Assembly: GCA_019637195.1 (NCBI GenBank)
Contig: JAHBWA010000046.1
Span: 1-57,503, forward strand
DNA from: Labilithrix sp.
Lineage (GTDB): Bacteria > Myxococcota_A > Polyangia > Polyangiales > Polyangiaceae
Reading direction: 5' to 3'
DNA length: 57,503 nucleotides
The position numbers and the translations under genes are program-made. Under the pieces are notes generated by a model. That model saw only the letters and a program-made list of their open reading frames with translations, searched no databases and was not told where the DNA came from. This document shows positions 33,744 to 41,643 of this stretch, piece after piece. The first letter of the stretch is position 1; each line of letters begins with the position of its first letter.

Positions 33744-35462
33744 ATGACGTTCGCTGCTCCGCCGGGACCGATGCCGCCCACCTCGCTCGCCGACGTCGAC
33801 GCGGCGATCGACGCGCTCCACGACAAGTGCCGCGCGTGGCGCTCGGTCTCGCTCGAGGAGCGGGCGTTGCTGCTCGAGCGCTGCGTCGCTGCGACCGCCG
33901 CGGTCGCCGAAAAATGGGCCGCCGTCGGCGCGTGCATCAAGGGGATCGATCCGGCCGACGTCCTCGCGGGCGAAGAGTGGCTCGCCGGCGTGATGCCGAC
34001 CATCCGCAACGCGCGCCTCCTCGCGCGAGCCCTCCGCAGCGGGGGCCGACCGCGCCCCGCGGCCACGCGGACCGGCCCCGACGGCCGCACGATCGCGCGG
34101 GTCTTCCCGTCGACGCTCATGGAGCGCCTGATGTTCGCCGGGATCCACGCCGACGTGTGGATCGAGAAGGGCAAGCCGGCGTCGCAGGGCGCGATCTACC
34201 GCGACAAGGGCAAGCACGCCGAGCCGCGCGTATGCCTCGTGCTCGGCGGGGGGAACGTCTCGTCGATCCCTGCGATGGATGCGTTCTACAAGCTCTTCGT
34301 CGAGGACGAGCTCGTGCTCCTCAAGATGAACCCGGTCAACGAGGCGCTCGGCCCCGTGCTCGCCGCCGCGCTCGCGCCGCTCATCGACGCCGGCTGGCTC
34401 GCGATCGTCTACGGCGGCGCCGAGATCGGCGCGCACGCCGCCGCGCACCCGAAGATCGGCTCGCTCCACGTAACCGGCTCGGACCGGACGTACGACGCGA
34501 TCGTCTGGGGCGGCGCGTCGCCCGACGAGCGCGCGGCGCGGAAGGCCCGGCGCGAGCGCGCCAACGACAAGCCGTTCAGCGCGGAGCTCGGGTGCGTCAC
34601 GCCCGTCCTCGTCGTGCCCGGGCCGTGGTCGCACGCGGACCTCCGCTTCCAGGCGCGCCACGTGGCGTCGATGGTGACGCAGAACGCGAGCTTCAACTGC
34701 AACGCCGGCAAGGTCGTCGTCGTGGCGAAGCAGTGGCTGCAGAAGGACGCGTTCCTCGAGGCGCTGCGCGAGGAGCTCGCCCGGACGCCGCCGCGCAAGG
34801 CCTACTACCCGGGCGCGCGCGAGCGCTACGCGGCCTTCCTCGAGCGCTACCCGCGCGCGGAGGTCGTCGGCCGGACGCCGGGCGAGGCCGAGGGCGACGT
34901 CGTCCCGTGGACCGTAATCCCGGACGTCTCCGCGGACGACTACGCCCTCCGCAACGAGGCCTTCTGCGGGATCGTGGCCGTGCACGAGCTCGGCGCCGCC
35001 GACGCCGCCGGCGCCTCCCCCGCCCGCTTCCTCGAGGAGGCGGTCAAGCTCGCCAACGAGTCGTGCTGGGGCACGCTCTCGTGCTGCCTGCTCGTCCACC
35101 CCGCCACCGAGGAGGCGCACGAGCCCGAGCTCGCCCGCGCGATCGACGCGCTCCGCTACGGCGCGGTCGGCGTCAACGTGTGGCCAGGCGTGATCTACGG
35201 GCTCGTGTCGCCGACATGGGGCGCCTACCCGGGCCACACGCCGGAGGACATCCAGTCGGGCACGGGCGTCGTGCACAACACATGGCTCTTCGATCACCCG
35301 GAGAAATCCGTGGTCAGCGCGCCCTTCCGCATCCGGCCGACGCCGGCGTGGTTCGGCGATCACCGGAACCTGCTCGAGCTCGGCCGCCGGCTCGTCGACT
35401 TCGAAGCGGCCCCGTCGTGGGGCCGCTTCGCGAAGGTCGCGCTCGCCGCGCTGAAGGGATAG
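33744..35462 (+). CDS. Aldehyde dehydrogenase superfamily protein (divergent)
   Basis: A 572-residue protein, longer than typical ALDHs (about 480-500). The N-terminal helical part (1-130) has an LLERCVAATAAVAEKWAAVG-like segment. Cofactor and catalytic features are recognisable but diverged: E281 in SAELGCVTPVLVVPGPW (usual LELGGKSP), C319 in NASFNCNAGKVVVV (usual GQ-x-C), and RNEAFCGIVAVHEL near the end (usual EE-x-FGPV). The catalytic Cys/Glu pair is retained at near-normal spacing (38 residues). Its substrate is unknown. It follows the glycosyltransferase gene by 103 bp but has its own promoter-like element. Confidence 0.82.
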   Translation: MTFAAPPGPMPPTSLADVDAAIDALHDKCRAWRSVSLEERALLLERCVAATAAVAEKWAAVGACIKGIDPADVLAGEEWLAGVMPTIRNARLLARALRSGGRPRPAATRTGPDGRTIARVFPSTLMERLMFAGIHADVWIEKGKPASQGAIYRDKGKHAEPRVCLVLGGGNVSSIPAMDAFYKLFVEDELVLLKMNPVNEALGPVLAAALAPLIDAGWLAIVYGGAEIGAHAAAHPKIGSLHVTGSDRTYDAIVWGGASPDERAARKARRERANDKPFSAELGCVTPVLVVPGPWSHADLRFQARHVASMVTQNASFNCNAGKVVVVAKQWLQKDAFLEALREELARTPPRKAYYPGARERYAAFLERYPRAEVVGRTPGEAEGDVVPWTVIPDVSADDYALRNEAFCGIVAVHELGAADAAGASPARFLEEAVKLANESCWGTLSCCLLVHPATEEAHEPELARAIDALRYGAVGVNVWPGVIYGLVSPTWGAYPGHTPEDIQSGTGVVHNTWLFDHPEKSVVSAPFRIRPTPAWFGDHRNLLELGRRLVDFEAAPSWGRFAKVALAALKG

Positions 35463-35509
35463 CGCGTCGCGGCGCGAGGGGCGACGGAGCCCGCGCCGCG
35501 TGCGCGCGC

Positions 35510-36244
35510 TCACTGCTTCGTGTAGCTCCCCTTCAGGCTCCCGCTGTCGCTCGCCTCGGCCACGATCCGCGCGTGAATCGCGTTCGGCCCCGTCGCTCCC
35601 GCGAGCGGGAGCGTAGCCGAAGGGATGGCGTAGACCACGAGCTCGTACTCGTGCGTCGGCGGCCCGGCGATCGGGCACATGTGCCCGTAGCCGATCTCCC
35701 CGCCGAAGCTCCAGTTGGTCTGCTTCGCGCCCCCGCCCGGCGGGTCCGGGCTCGCGACCTTCGGGACGCCGGCGGCGAGCGACGTCGTCGTCGCGGGGAT
35801 GTCCCAGAGGACCCAGTGGTAGTTGTTTCCGCCGTTCGTGTTCGTCAGATCGCGCATGACGACGGCGTAGCTCTGCGTCCCGGCCGGCGCGCCGCTCCAC
35901 GCAACCGGGATCGACGTCCCGACGCCGTCGCACGAATGCGCCGCCGGGATGACGCCGCCGGCCGTGAACGCCGAGCTCGTCAGCGCCATCGCGCCCGCGT
36001 TCGCGTCGTCGTTCGTCGCGCCGTCTCCGCCCCCGGCGTCGTCGGCGCCGCCGCTGTCGCGACCGGGGACGCTCCCGTCGCCGTCGCCGCCGCCGTCGGG
36101 GGTGGGGCTCGAGCCGCCGTCCCCGCCGGCGCCGACGGGCGCCGGGTCGTCGTCCGAGTCGCAGGCCGCGCTCGCGACGAGCAAGGTCGCCGCGACGAGC
36201 GCCACGACCGTGCGCGCTCCCGTTGTCGTCATCGCTCGCGTCAT
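35510..36244 (-). CDS. YbhB/YbcL family (PEBP-like) lipoprotein
   Basis: A 244-residue protein. MTRAMTTTGARTVVALVAAT and LLVASAAC form a lipoprotein signal (C28). Residues 30-85 are a Gly/Asp-rich disordered spacer with many DGG and DSGG repeats. The C-terminal domain (about 87-244) is PEBP-like: ALTSSAFTAGGVIPAAHSCD, SIPVAWSGAPAGTQSYAVVM-RD, the ligand-pocket segment NYHWVLWDIPA, and GPPTHEYELVVYA. YbhB-type proteins bind anionic ligands; the enzyme role is unclear. GGAGGT lies seven bases before the chosen ATG, fixing the start although the frame is open upstream. Confidence 0.9.
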   Translation of the reverse strand: MTRAMTTTGARTVVALVAATLLVASAACDSDDDPAPVGAGGDGGSSPTPDGGGDGDGSVPGRDSGGADDAGGGDGATNDDANAGAMALTSSAFTAGGVIPAAHSCDGVGTSIPVAWSGAPAGTQSYAVVMRDLTNTNGGNNYHWVLWDIPATTTSLAAGVPKVASPDPPGGGAKQTNWSFGGEIGYGHMCPIAGPPTHEYELVVYAIPSATLPLAGATGPNAIHARIVAEASDSGSLKGSYTKQ

Positions 36245-36416
36245 CGCCGTCACCTCCGCGCCTAGCTTTACTTCGAAACGCGGAGCCGTCACCGGACTTG
36301 TGGTCCGCGCGACGCTCGGTCGCTCTGTCGGAGAATCCCGACGCGCAGCGATGACGCTCGCTGGGATTGTCCGCCGGAAATTTTGCCGCGCAGCGCGCGC
36401 CGAGTCAGAGTGAATC

Positions 36417-37610
36417 ATGATCGTAGCCCGAGCAGTCGGCGGGCGCGCAGCGCTGATCCTCGTCACGCTGCTTGCTTGCAACGTCAAATCCACCGAGCCT
36501 CCCGCGCTCGCCGTCGCCGAGAGGCTCGAGGCGCCGCGCACGGACGTCGCGCCGGTGACCGCCCCATCGGCGACGAACGCCGCGGAGGCGTCCTCGGCCC
36601 CGCAGCCGAACGTCGAGCGCGTCGTCTTGATCACGCTCGACGGCCTCCGGTGGCAGGAGGTCTTCACCGGCAGCGGCGTCGAGGGCGCGGCCGAAGGGCC
36701 GCCGCTGATGCCGAACCTCCACCGCCTCGTCGGCGAGAGCGGCACCATCCTCGGCGGCCCGGGTTGCGCGCACGACGTCCGCGCGAGCGGCCCGAACTAC
36801 GTCTCGCTGCCCGGATACATGGAGCTGTTCGGCGGCCGCGCTCCAGCGACGTGCCGGAACAACAAGTGCGGACAGACGAAGACCGCGACGGTCCTCGACG
36901 AGGTCCGCGCCACGAGCCGCGCGGAGGACGTCGCCGTCTTCTCGTCGTGGAGCAAGTACGCCCGCGCCGTCACGCGGACGCCACACTCGTTCGTCGTCTC
37001 GGCCGGCGCGCGGACGGCGAACATCCGCCACCTCGGCGACGACGCCGTGCTCCGCGCGCACCTCGACGAGGGCGCCGCGCACGCCGGCTTCCCCGGCTGG
37101 GGCGACTACCGGCCCGACGAGCACACGAAGCGCGCCGCGCTCCGCTACCTCGAGACCGTCCGCCCGCGGCTGCTCGTCGTCGGGCTCGGCGACGCCGACG
37201 ACTACGGGCACCGCGGCGATCCGAAGAGCTACCGCCGCGCGATCGGCGAGGCCGACGCGTTCATCGCCGACGTCGACCGCGCGGTCTCCGCGATCGATGG
37301 CGACGGTGCGCGGCGCACGGCGATCGTCGTCACGACGGATCACGGACGCGAGCGATCGCTGCGCCATCACGGCGCCGGCTTCCCCGACTCCGCGCGCGTC
37401 TTCGTCGCCGCGTTCGGCGCCGGGATCGCCCGGCGGGGGCCGACCTGCGCGGCGTCGCCGCTCCGCCTCGGCGACGTCGCGGGCGTCGTGCGCGCGCTCC
37501 TCGACGTCGAGGCCGACGCTCCCGGGAGCTCGCTCGTCGCGGAGGTCGTGGCCCCGGCGGACGACGCCCCCGGCTCGAGCGCGCGGATGGTCGCCGGCCC
37601 GAGCTTGTGA
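36417..37610 (+). CDS. Alkaline-phosphatase superfamily phosphodiesterase lipoprotein
   Basis: A 397-residue protein. MIVARAVGGRAALILVTLLA then C21 is a lipoprotein signal, and residues 22-65 are an Ala/Pro-rich spacer. The catalytic domain has the superfamily metal-site motifs: VVLITLDGLRW (D75), the nucleophile region GPNYVSLPGYMELFGG (Ser/Tyr near the usual Thr/Ser), GLGDADDYGHRGDPKSY (Asp/His), and VVTTDHGRERSLRHHG (Asp-His, then His). It probably cleaves phosphodiesters or phosphonates at the outer or periplasmic face. It is divergent from the YbhB gene and converges on the patatin gene with a 7-bp gap. Confidence 0.83.
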   Translation: MIVARAVGGRAALILVTLLACNVKSTEPPALAVAERLEAPRTDVAPVTAPSATNAAEASSAPQPNVERVVLITLDGLRWQEVFTGSGVEGAAEGPPLMPNLHRLVGESGTILGGPGCAHDVRASGPNYVSLPGYMELFGGRAPATCRNNKCGQTKTATVLDEVRATSRAEDVAVFSSWSKYARAVTRTPHSFVVSAGARTANIRHLGDDAVLRAHLDEGAAHAGFPGWGDYRPDEHTKRAALRYLETVRPRLLVVGLGDADDYGHRGDPKSYRRAIGEADAFIADVDRAVSAIDGDGARRTAIVVTTDHGRERSLRHHGAGFPDSARVFVAAFGAGIARRGPTCAASPLRLGDVAGVVRALLDVEADAPGSSLVAEVVAPADDAPGSSARMVAGPSL

Positions 37611-37617
37611 CCCGGCG

Positions 37618-38376
37618 TCAGGCCGGGACCACGACGACGCTCTCCGTCACGGGCCGCGCGAGCGCGCGGCGCGTCGCCTCGCGCGCGGCGCGGTAGGCGC
37701 GGCGGCCCTCGTGCAGGCGAAACGGACCGGAGCGCGGGAGGCCGTCGATCGCGAGGGTGAGCATGCCGGCGCGCGAGGGCAGCTCGTTCTTGATGCGCCA
37801 CGGCGACTTCGACGCGATGTGATGGTAGAGGACGCGCGGCTCGCTCTCGGGCATCCCCGCGAGGCCGGGTCGGTCGAGGATACCGCCGTCGAGGTAGGCC
37901 CGGCCGCCGATGCGGACGGGGTGGAAGAGCACCGGCACCGCGCACGACGCGCAGATCGCGGGGGCCACCTCCCCCGCGTCGAGCACGCGCGTCCGTCGCG
38001 TCCGGACGTCGAACACCGAAACGGCCGCGGGGACGCGGCAGGCATCGAACGTCCGCGCGGCGACGAGACCGCCGACGCGCTCACGGAAGAGCCGACCGCG
38101 CAAGAGGCCCGCGCCGATCCCCGGGTCCCAGAAGTCACGGCGCTCGAGGCGCTCGAGCTCGTCGGCCAAGCGCGGGGCGTCCACGCCGGCGGCCCACGCC
38201 GCGCCGACGAGCGCGCCTGCGCTCGAGCCCGAGACGCGCATCGGGACGAGGCCCGCGTCCTCGAGCGCCGTCAGGAACCCCGTGTGGGCATAGAACGCGA
38301 AGAAGCCGGAGGACATCGTGAGCGCGAAGGGCGCGCGCGCCAGCCAGTCGGCGAGGGTCGTCTCCTCGAGGGTCAT
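37618..38376 (-). CDS. Patatin-like phospholipase family protein
   Basis: A 252-residue protein, about the size of a minimal patatin domain, with no signal peptide. The Ser-Asp dyad is intact: nucleophile elbow VSGSSAGALVG (S52) and YLDGGILDRPGL (D163). The oxyanion loop, usually GGGxRG, is altered to LTMSSGFFAFYAHTGFL. It should hydrolyse acyl esters of (phospho)lipids. TAGGAT sits eight bases before the ATG (see promoter). The small stem CCCGGC/GCCGGG at 37611-37627 lies at the convergent junction with the phosphodiesterase gene and may help end both transcripts. Confidence 0.9.
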   Translation of the reverse strand: MTLEETTLADWLARAPFALTMSSGFFAFYAHTGFLTALEDAGLVPMRVSGSSAGALVGAAWAAGVDAPRLADELERLERRDFWDPGIGAGLLRGRLFRERVGGLVAARTFDACRVPAAVSVFDVRTRRTRVLDAGEVAPAICASCAVPVLFHPVRIGGRAYLDGGILDRPGLAGMPESEPRVLYHHIASKSPWRIKNELPSRAGMLTLAIDGLPRSGPFRLHEGRRAYRAAREATRRALARPVTESVVVVPA

Positions 38377-38384
38377 CCGGTCCC

Positions 38385-38390
38385 ATCCTA
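38385..38390 (-). promoter_or_regulatory. TANNNT -10 element 8 nt before the patatin start
   Basis: Reads TAGGAT on the minus strand, eight bases before the ATG at 38376; no Shine-Dalgarno. Confidence 0.5.
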
Positions 38391-38555
38391 GATGACCGCG
38401 CGCGATTCGGAGTGAGGCCCGGTCGATCCGGCGGCCCGGCCACGGCGGACGCGGAAGAGCTCGGCGACCTCACGAGGCATTTCCCCGGGCGAGCGGGCGT
38501 CGCCCGCGCCGCGCGCGAGCGCGTGATGCCGCTTTCGGCGCCGAGGACCGGCGGC

Positions 38556-38561
38556 TATCCT
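38556..38561 (+). promoter_or_regulatory. TANNNT -10 element 8 nt before the metallophosphoesterase start
   Basis: TATCCT, eight bases before the ATG at 38570; no Shine-Dalgarno. Confidence 0.5.
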
Positions 38562-38569
38562 CCGTCCTC

Positions 38570-39319
38570 ATGGCGAACCGCACCTTCGCGGTCGGGGACA
38601 TCCACGGCGACCTCGCGGCCCTCGAGAAAGCGCTCGCGAAGCTGCCCGAGCTCGACGCCGAGGACACGATGGTGCTCATGGGCGACTACGTCGACCGCGG
38701 CGCCGACAGCGCCAAGGTCGTCGAGCTCGTCCGCCGTGAGCTCCCGCGGCGCGTGCCCGCGAAGATCGTCTGCCTCCGCGGCAACCACGAGGACGGCTGG
38801 CTCCGCGTCGCGTCCGGGGGATGGCCGGAGTTCGTCATCCCGCTCGCGAACGGCTGCCTCGCCACGCTCCGCTCCTTCCGGGGGCAGCCGATCAAGGAGA
38901 GCGAGCTGCCCACGCGCGAGGAGCTCCTCACGATGCAGCAAGGCGCGTTCTTCCCGGACGACGTCGTCGACTGGATGAACGCCCTCCCCTTCTTCTACGA
39001 GGACGAGCACGCGATCTACGTGCACGCGGGGCTCGTGGAGAAGGACGGGCGCTGGCTCCACCCGTCCGAGACCGGGAACCCGACGCAGCTGCTCTGGGTG
39101 CGCACGATGCGCTTCTTCGAGGGCTACCGCGGCAAGCGCGTCGTCTGCGGGCACACCGCGACCGAGAACCTCCCGCCCGAGCTGTCGAGCTTCACGCCGG
39201 AGGATCCTCTCGACATGTGGGTCGGCGAGAACGTCGTCGTCATCGACACGGGGTGCGGTAAGGGGGGCTTCTTGACGATCCTCGAGCTGCCCGCGCTGAA
39301 GACCTACGAGTCGCGCTGA
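38570..39319 (+). CDS. Metallophosphoesterase (PPP-family phosphatase-like)
   Basis: A 249-residue cytoplasmic protein with all five metal-site motifs of the PPP family: GDIHG (9-13), GDYVDRG (38-44), RGNHE (64-68), VHAG (about 152-155) and CGHT (about 194-197). Family members dephosphorylate Ser/Thr-phosphoproteins or hydrolyse Ap4A; the length and the presence of DIHGD fit either a bacterial PrpA/PrpE-like phosphatase or an ApaH relative. No kinase gene is adjacent. The gene is followed 28 bases later by a transporter gene on the same strand. Confidence 0.93.
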   Translation: MANRTFAVGDIHGDLAALEKALAKLPELDAEDTMVLMGDYVDRGADSAKVVELVRRELPRRVPAKIVCLRGNHEDGWLRVASGGWPEFVIPLANGCLATLRSFRGQPIKESELPTREELLTMQQGAFFPDDVVDWMNALPFFYEDEHAIYVHAGLVEKDGRWLHPSETGNPTQLLWVRTMRFFEGYRGKRVVCGHTATENLPPELSSFTPEDPLDMWVGENVVVIDTGCGKGGFLTILELPALKTYESR

Positions 39320-39347
39320 GCGCGCGACGAGCCCCACGACCCCAAAA

Positions 39348-40649
39348 ATGAGCGACGACACGACCAACCCGAAGGCCGGCTACCGCGACAACGCGAGGCC
39401 GCCGCCGCTCGAGAAGTTCCCGCCGACCTTCTACTACGCCAACGCGATCGAGCTCTTCGAGCGCATGGCGCACTACGGCTTCTACATCGGCCTCGCGCTC
39501 TACCTGAGCACGGTCGTCGGGATGAGCGACATCGAGGTGGGGATGACGCTCGGCAACTTCCGCTTCGTCGGCTCGCTCGCGCCGATCCCGTGCGGGGCGA
39601 TCGCCGACCGGATCTCGTTCAAGCGCTCCTTGATCATCGCCTTCGCCGGCTACGCGACGGCCTACGCGACGATCCTGTTCTTGCCGCAGAAGGGCTTCGT
39701 CATCGCCGCGCTCATGCTCGCCGCGATCTCCGGCGGCTTCATGAAGCCGGTCATCACCGGCACCGTCGTCCGCACGAGCCCGCCGGGGCGCCAGACCGAG
39801 GGCTTCGCGGTCTTCTACCGGATGGTGAACGGCGGCAGCGTCGTCGGCAAGACGATCGCCTACTTCGTCCGCTGGCTGGTCGGCATCCGCTTCGTCGCGA
39901 CGACGTCGGTGGTCGCGAGCCTCGCGTCGCTCGGCATCGCGGCCTTCCTCTACGAGGAGCCGACCGACACGGCGGCGAAGACGGACGCCGACGCGAACAA
40001 GGACAAGGGCCCCGCGTTCGGCGCCGTGCTCCGCGGCTACTGGGACGCGCTGAAGAACCCGAGGTTCACCGCGTTCCTGCTCATCTTCGCGGGCTACTAC
40101 TTCATGATCGAGCAGTTTTACATGACGTTCCCGCAGTACATGACGCGCCACATCGACAAGGACGCGCCGCTCGAGATCATCACGCTGATCAACCCGGCGA
40201 CCATCGCGCTCGGCCAGGGCGTCGTCACCGGCGTCATGAAGCGCTTCTCGCCCGTCACCACGATGATCCTCGGCGTCCTCATCGGCTCGCTCTCGATGCT
40301 CACGATGGGCCTCTGGCCGACGATCGCGGGGGCGTGCCTCTCCGGCGCGATCTTCGCCGTCGCCGAGATGACCTTCAGCCCGCGCTTCTACGACTTCATC
40401 GGGAGCTTCGCGCCGAAGGGGAAGGCCGGCATGTACATGGGCCTCGCGTTCGTCCCGAGCGCCATCGGCGCGTGGATCGGCGGGCAGGTGTCGGGGCCGC
40501 TCATCAAGGAGTACCTCCCGAAGGAGGGCCCTCGGAACCCGCTCCTCATCTGGTCGATCTACGCCGGCCTCGGCCTCGTCTGCGCCGCCGGCATGCTCGT
40601 CTACCGGCAGATCACGCTGCGCCCGCTCCCGACGACGTCGAAGGACTGA
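39348..40649 (+). CDS. MFS transporter related to proton-dependent peptide (POT) carriers
   Basis: A 433-residue membrane protein with about 12 hydrophobic segments. The first helix carries the ExxER motif of POT carriers (IELFERMAHYGFYIGL, E35-L-F-E38-R39), needed in that family for proton coupling. An acidic/Lys-rich loop (about 205-225, TDTAAKTDADANKDKG) divides the two halves. Peptides are the likely class of substrate, but the remaining POT signatures are weak, so another solute is possible. The ATG follows a short A-rich spacer (CCCCAAAA) without Shine-Dalgarno. Confidence 0.88.
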   Translation: MSDDTTNPKAGYRDNARPPPLEKFPPTFYYANAIELFERMAHYGFYIGLALYLSTVVGMSDIEVGMTLGNFRFVGSLAPIPCGAIADRISFKRSLIIAFAGYATAYATILFLPQKGFVIAALMLAAISGGFMKPVITGTVVRTSPPGRQTEGFAVFYRMVNGGSVVGKTIAYFVRWLVGIRFVATTSVVASLASLGIAAFLYEEPTDTAAKTDADANKDKGPAFGAVLRGYWDALKNPRFTAFLLIFAGYYFMIEQFYMTFPQYMTRHIDKDAPLEIITLINPATIALGQGVVTGVMKRFSPVTTMILGVLIGSLSMLTMGLWPTIAGACLSGAIFAVAEMTFSPRFYDFIGSFAPKGKAGMYMGLAFVPSAIGAWIGGQVSGPLIKEYLPKEGPRNPLLIWSIYAGLGLVCAAGMLVYRQITLRPLPTTSKD

Positions 40650-40706
40650 GCCCGCCCCCGCCGAGCGGACCATGCGTCTTCCGCCGCAGGGAGCTCCAGA
40701 GCTGGC

Positions 40707-40750
40707 GTGTCGACGTCCTCGCGCGTCCGTGCGCTCGCGGTCGTCGACAC
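40707..40750. terminator. Long imperfect hairpin after the transporter gene
   Basis: The 9-bp arms GTGTCGACG and CGTCGACAC enclose a GC-rich loop of 26 bases, 58 bp downstream of the transporter stop. No T-tract follows. Confidence 0.35.
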
Positions 40751-40790
40751 GCGAGGCTGCCCGGGCGCCGCGGCGGCCCCATGCGCCCGA

Positions 40791-40819
40791 TTGACCCGGC
40801 CCCCACCGGTTGCTAATCC
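40791..40819 (+). promoter_or_regulatory. Promoter of the toxin-antitoxin pair
   Basis: TTGACC (40791-40796), a 17-bp spacer ending in TGC (extended -10), and TAATCC (40814-40819). The predicted start site is only two or three bases before the antitoxin ATG at 40829, and there is no Shine-Dalgarno, so the mRNA would be nearly leaderless. Confidence 0.55.
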
Positions 40820-40828
40820 TCCAAGCAA

Positions 40829-41092
40829 ATGAAGCGAAAGAAGCGTCAGGTCGCGACGTTCTCCGTGTCCGTCGACGCGGACACCAAGCGCGTCCTCAAG
40901 GCCCACGCCGAACGGGTCTTCGGCGGGAACATGTCGGCGCTGATCTCCGCGTTCGGCCGCGAGGCAGAGCGGCGCGACGCCATGGACTGGCTCGTTCGCG
41001 ACGCTGGCGGCTCGGCCTTGACGGACGAGCTCAGGGCCGAGCTCGCGGCGGAGTTCAAGGGAACGAAGACGCGCCGCAAGGGCGCGGCGTGA
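40829..41092 (+). CDS. Putative antitoxin of a PIN-domain pair
   Basis: An 87-residue protein with very basic ends (MKRKKRQ at the start, KTRRKGAA at the end). The first half, QVATFSVSVDADTKRVLKAH, could form a ribbon-helix-helix-like DNA-binding unit followed by the helix MSALISAFGREAERRDAMDW. The second half would bind the toxin. The last codons overlap the toxin start (GTGA), the standard translational coupling in type II modules. I do not recognise the exact antitoxin family; the call rests on size, charge and context. Confidence 0.72.
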   Translation: MKRKKRQVATFSVSVDADTKRVLKAHAERVFGGNMSALISAFGREAERRDAMDWLVRDAGGSALTDELRAELAAEFKGTKTRRKGAA

Positions 41093-41463
41093 GCGGCGCG
41101 ACGTACGACACGGGGATGCTCATCGCGCTCGAGCGCAGGAAGCAGCGCGCGCTGGCCGTGCACGAGTGGCTGGGCGAGGAGGGCATCCGCGTCACGGCTC
41201 CGTGGGTCGTCGTGGCGGAGTTCTGGCGCGGCCGGACCGAGCGCCGTGACGCGATCCTGCGATCGATCGACATCGAGGCACCGTCTCTCCAGCTCGCGAA
41301 GAACGCGGGCCATGCGCTCGCGATCGTCGAGCGCGCGACCATCGTCGACGCCATCGTGATGGCGTCCGCGGCGCTTCGCGGCGACGTCGTCTACACGTCG
41401 GACGTCGATGACCTCGGCGTCCTGCAGAGGCACTTCCCCGGCGTGCGACTGCTCGCCGTCTGA
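41089..41463 (+). CDS. PIN-domain (VapC-like) toxin
   Basis: A 124-residue protein from a GTG that overlaps the antitoxin stop. The four acidic PIN residues are present: D7 (TYDTGML), E44 (VVVAEFWRG), D87 (ATIVDAIVMASA) and D105 (VYTSDVDDLGVL). PIN toxins are Mg-dependent RNases that cut tRNA or rRNA and are neutralised by the cognate antitoxin. The spacing fits VapC. The gene is followed by a short 19-bp tandem repeat and then the convergent lipoprotein gene. Confidence 0.88.
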   Translation: MSGATYDTGMLIALERRKQRALAVHEWLGEEGIRVTAPWVVVAEFWRGRTERRDAILRSIDIEAPSLQLAKNAGHALAIVERATIVDAIVMASAALRGDVVYTSDVDDLGVLQRHFPGVRLLAV

Positions 41464-41487
41464 CACGTCATGGCGCGCCGCGGCCGC

Positions 41488-41546
41488 GTGGCGCCCGAGG
41501 CCGAGCGTGGCGCCCGAGGCCGAGCGTGGCGCGCCGAGCGCCGAGC
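41488..41546. repeat. 19-bp tandem repeat after the toxin gene
   Basis: Two exact copies of GTGGCGCCCGAGGCCGAGC (41488-41506 and 41507-41525) and a third, diverged copy to 41546, starting 25 bp after the toxin stop. Confidence 0.85.
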
Positions 41547-41643
41547 ACGGCGCCTGCCGCTCCCCTCGCCACAAAACGCCGGCGCCGCGCTCGACCCGGA
41601 CGGTGCGAGGCGCGGCGCGGCGGGACGCTCGAAGCGGGAGCGC

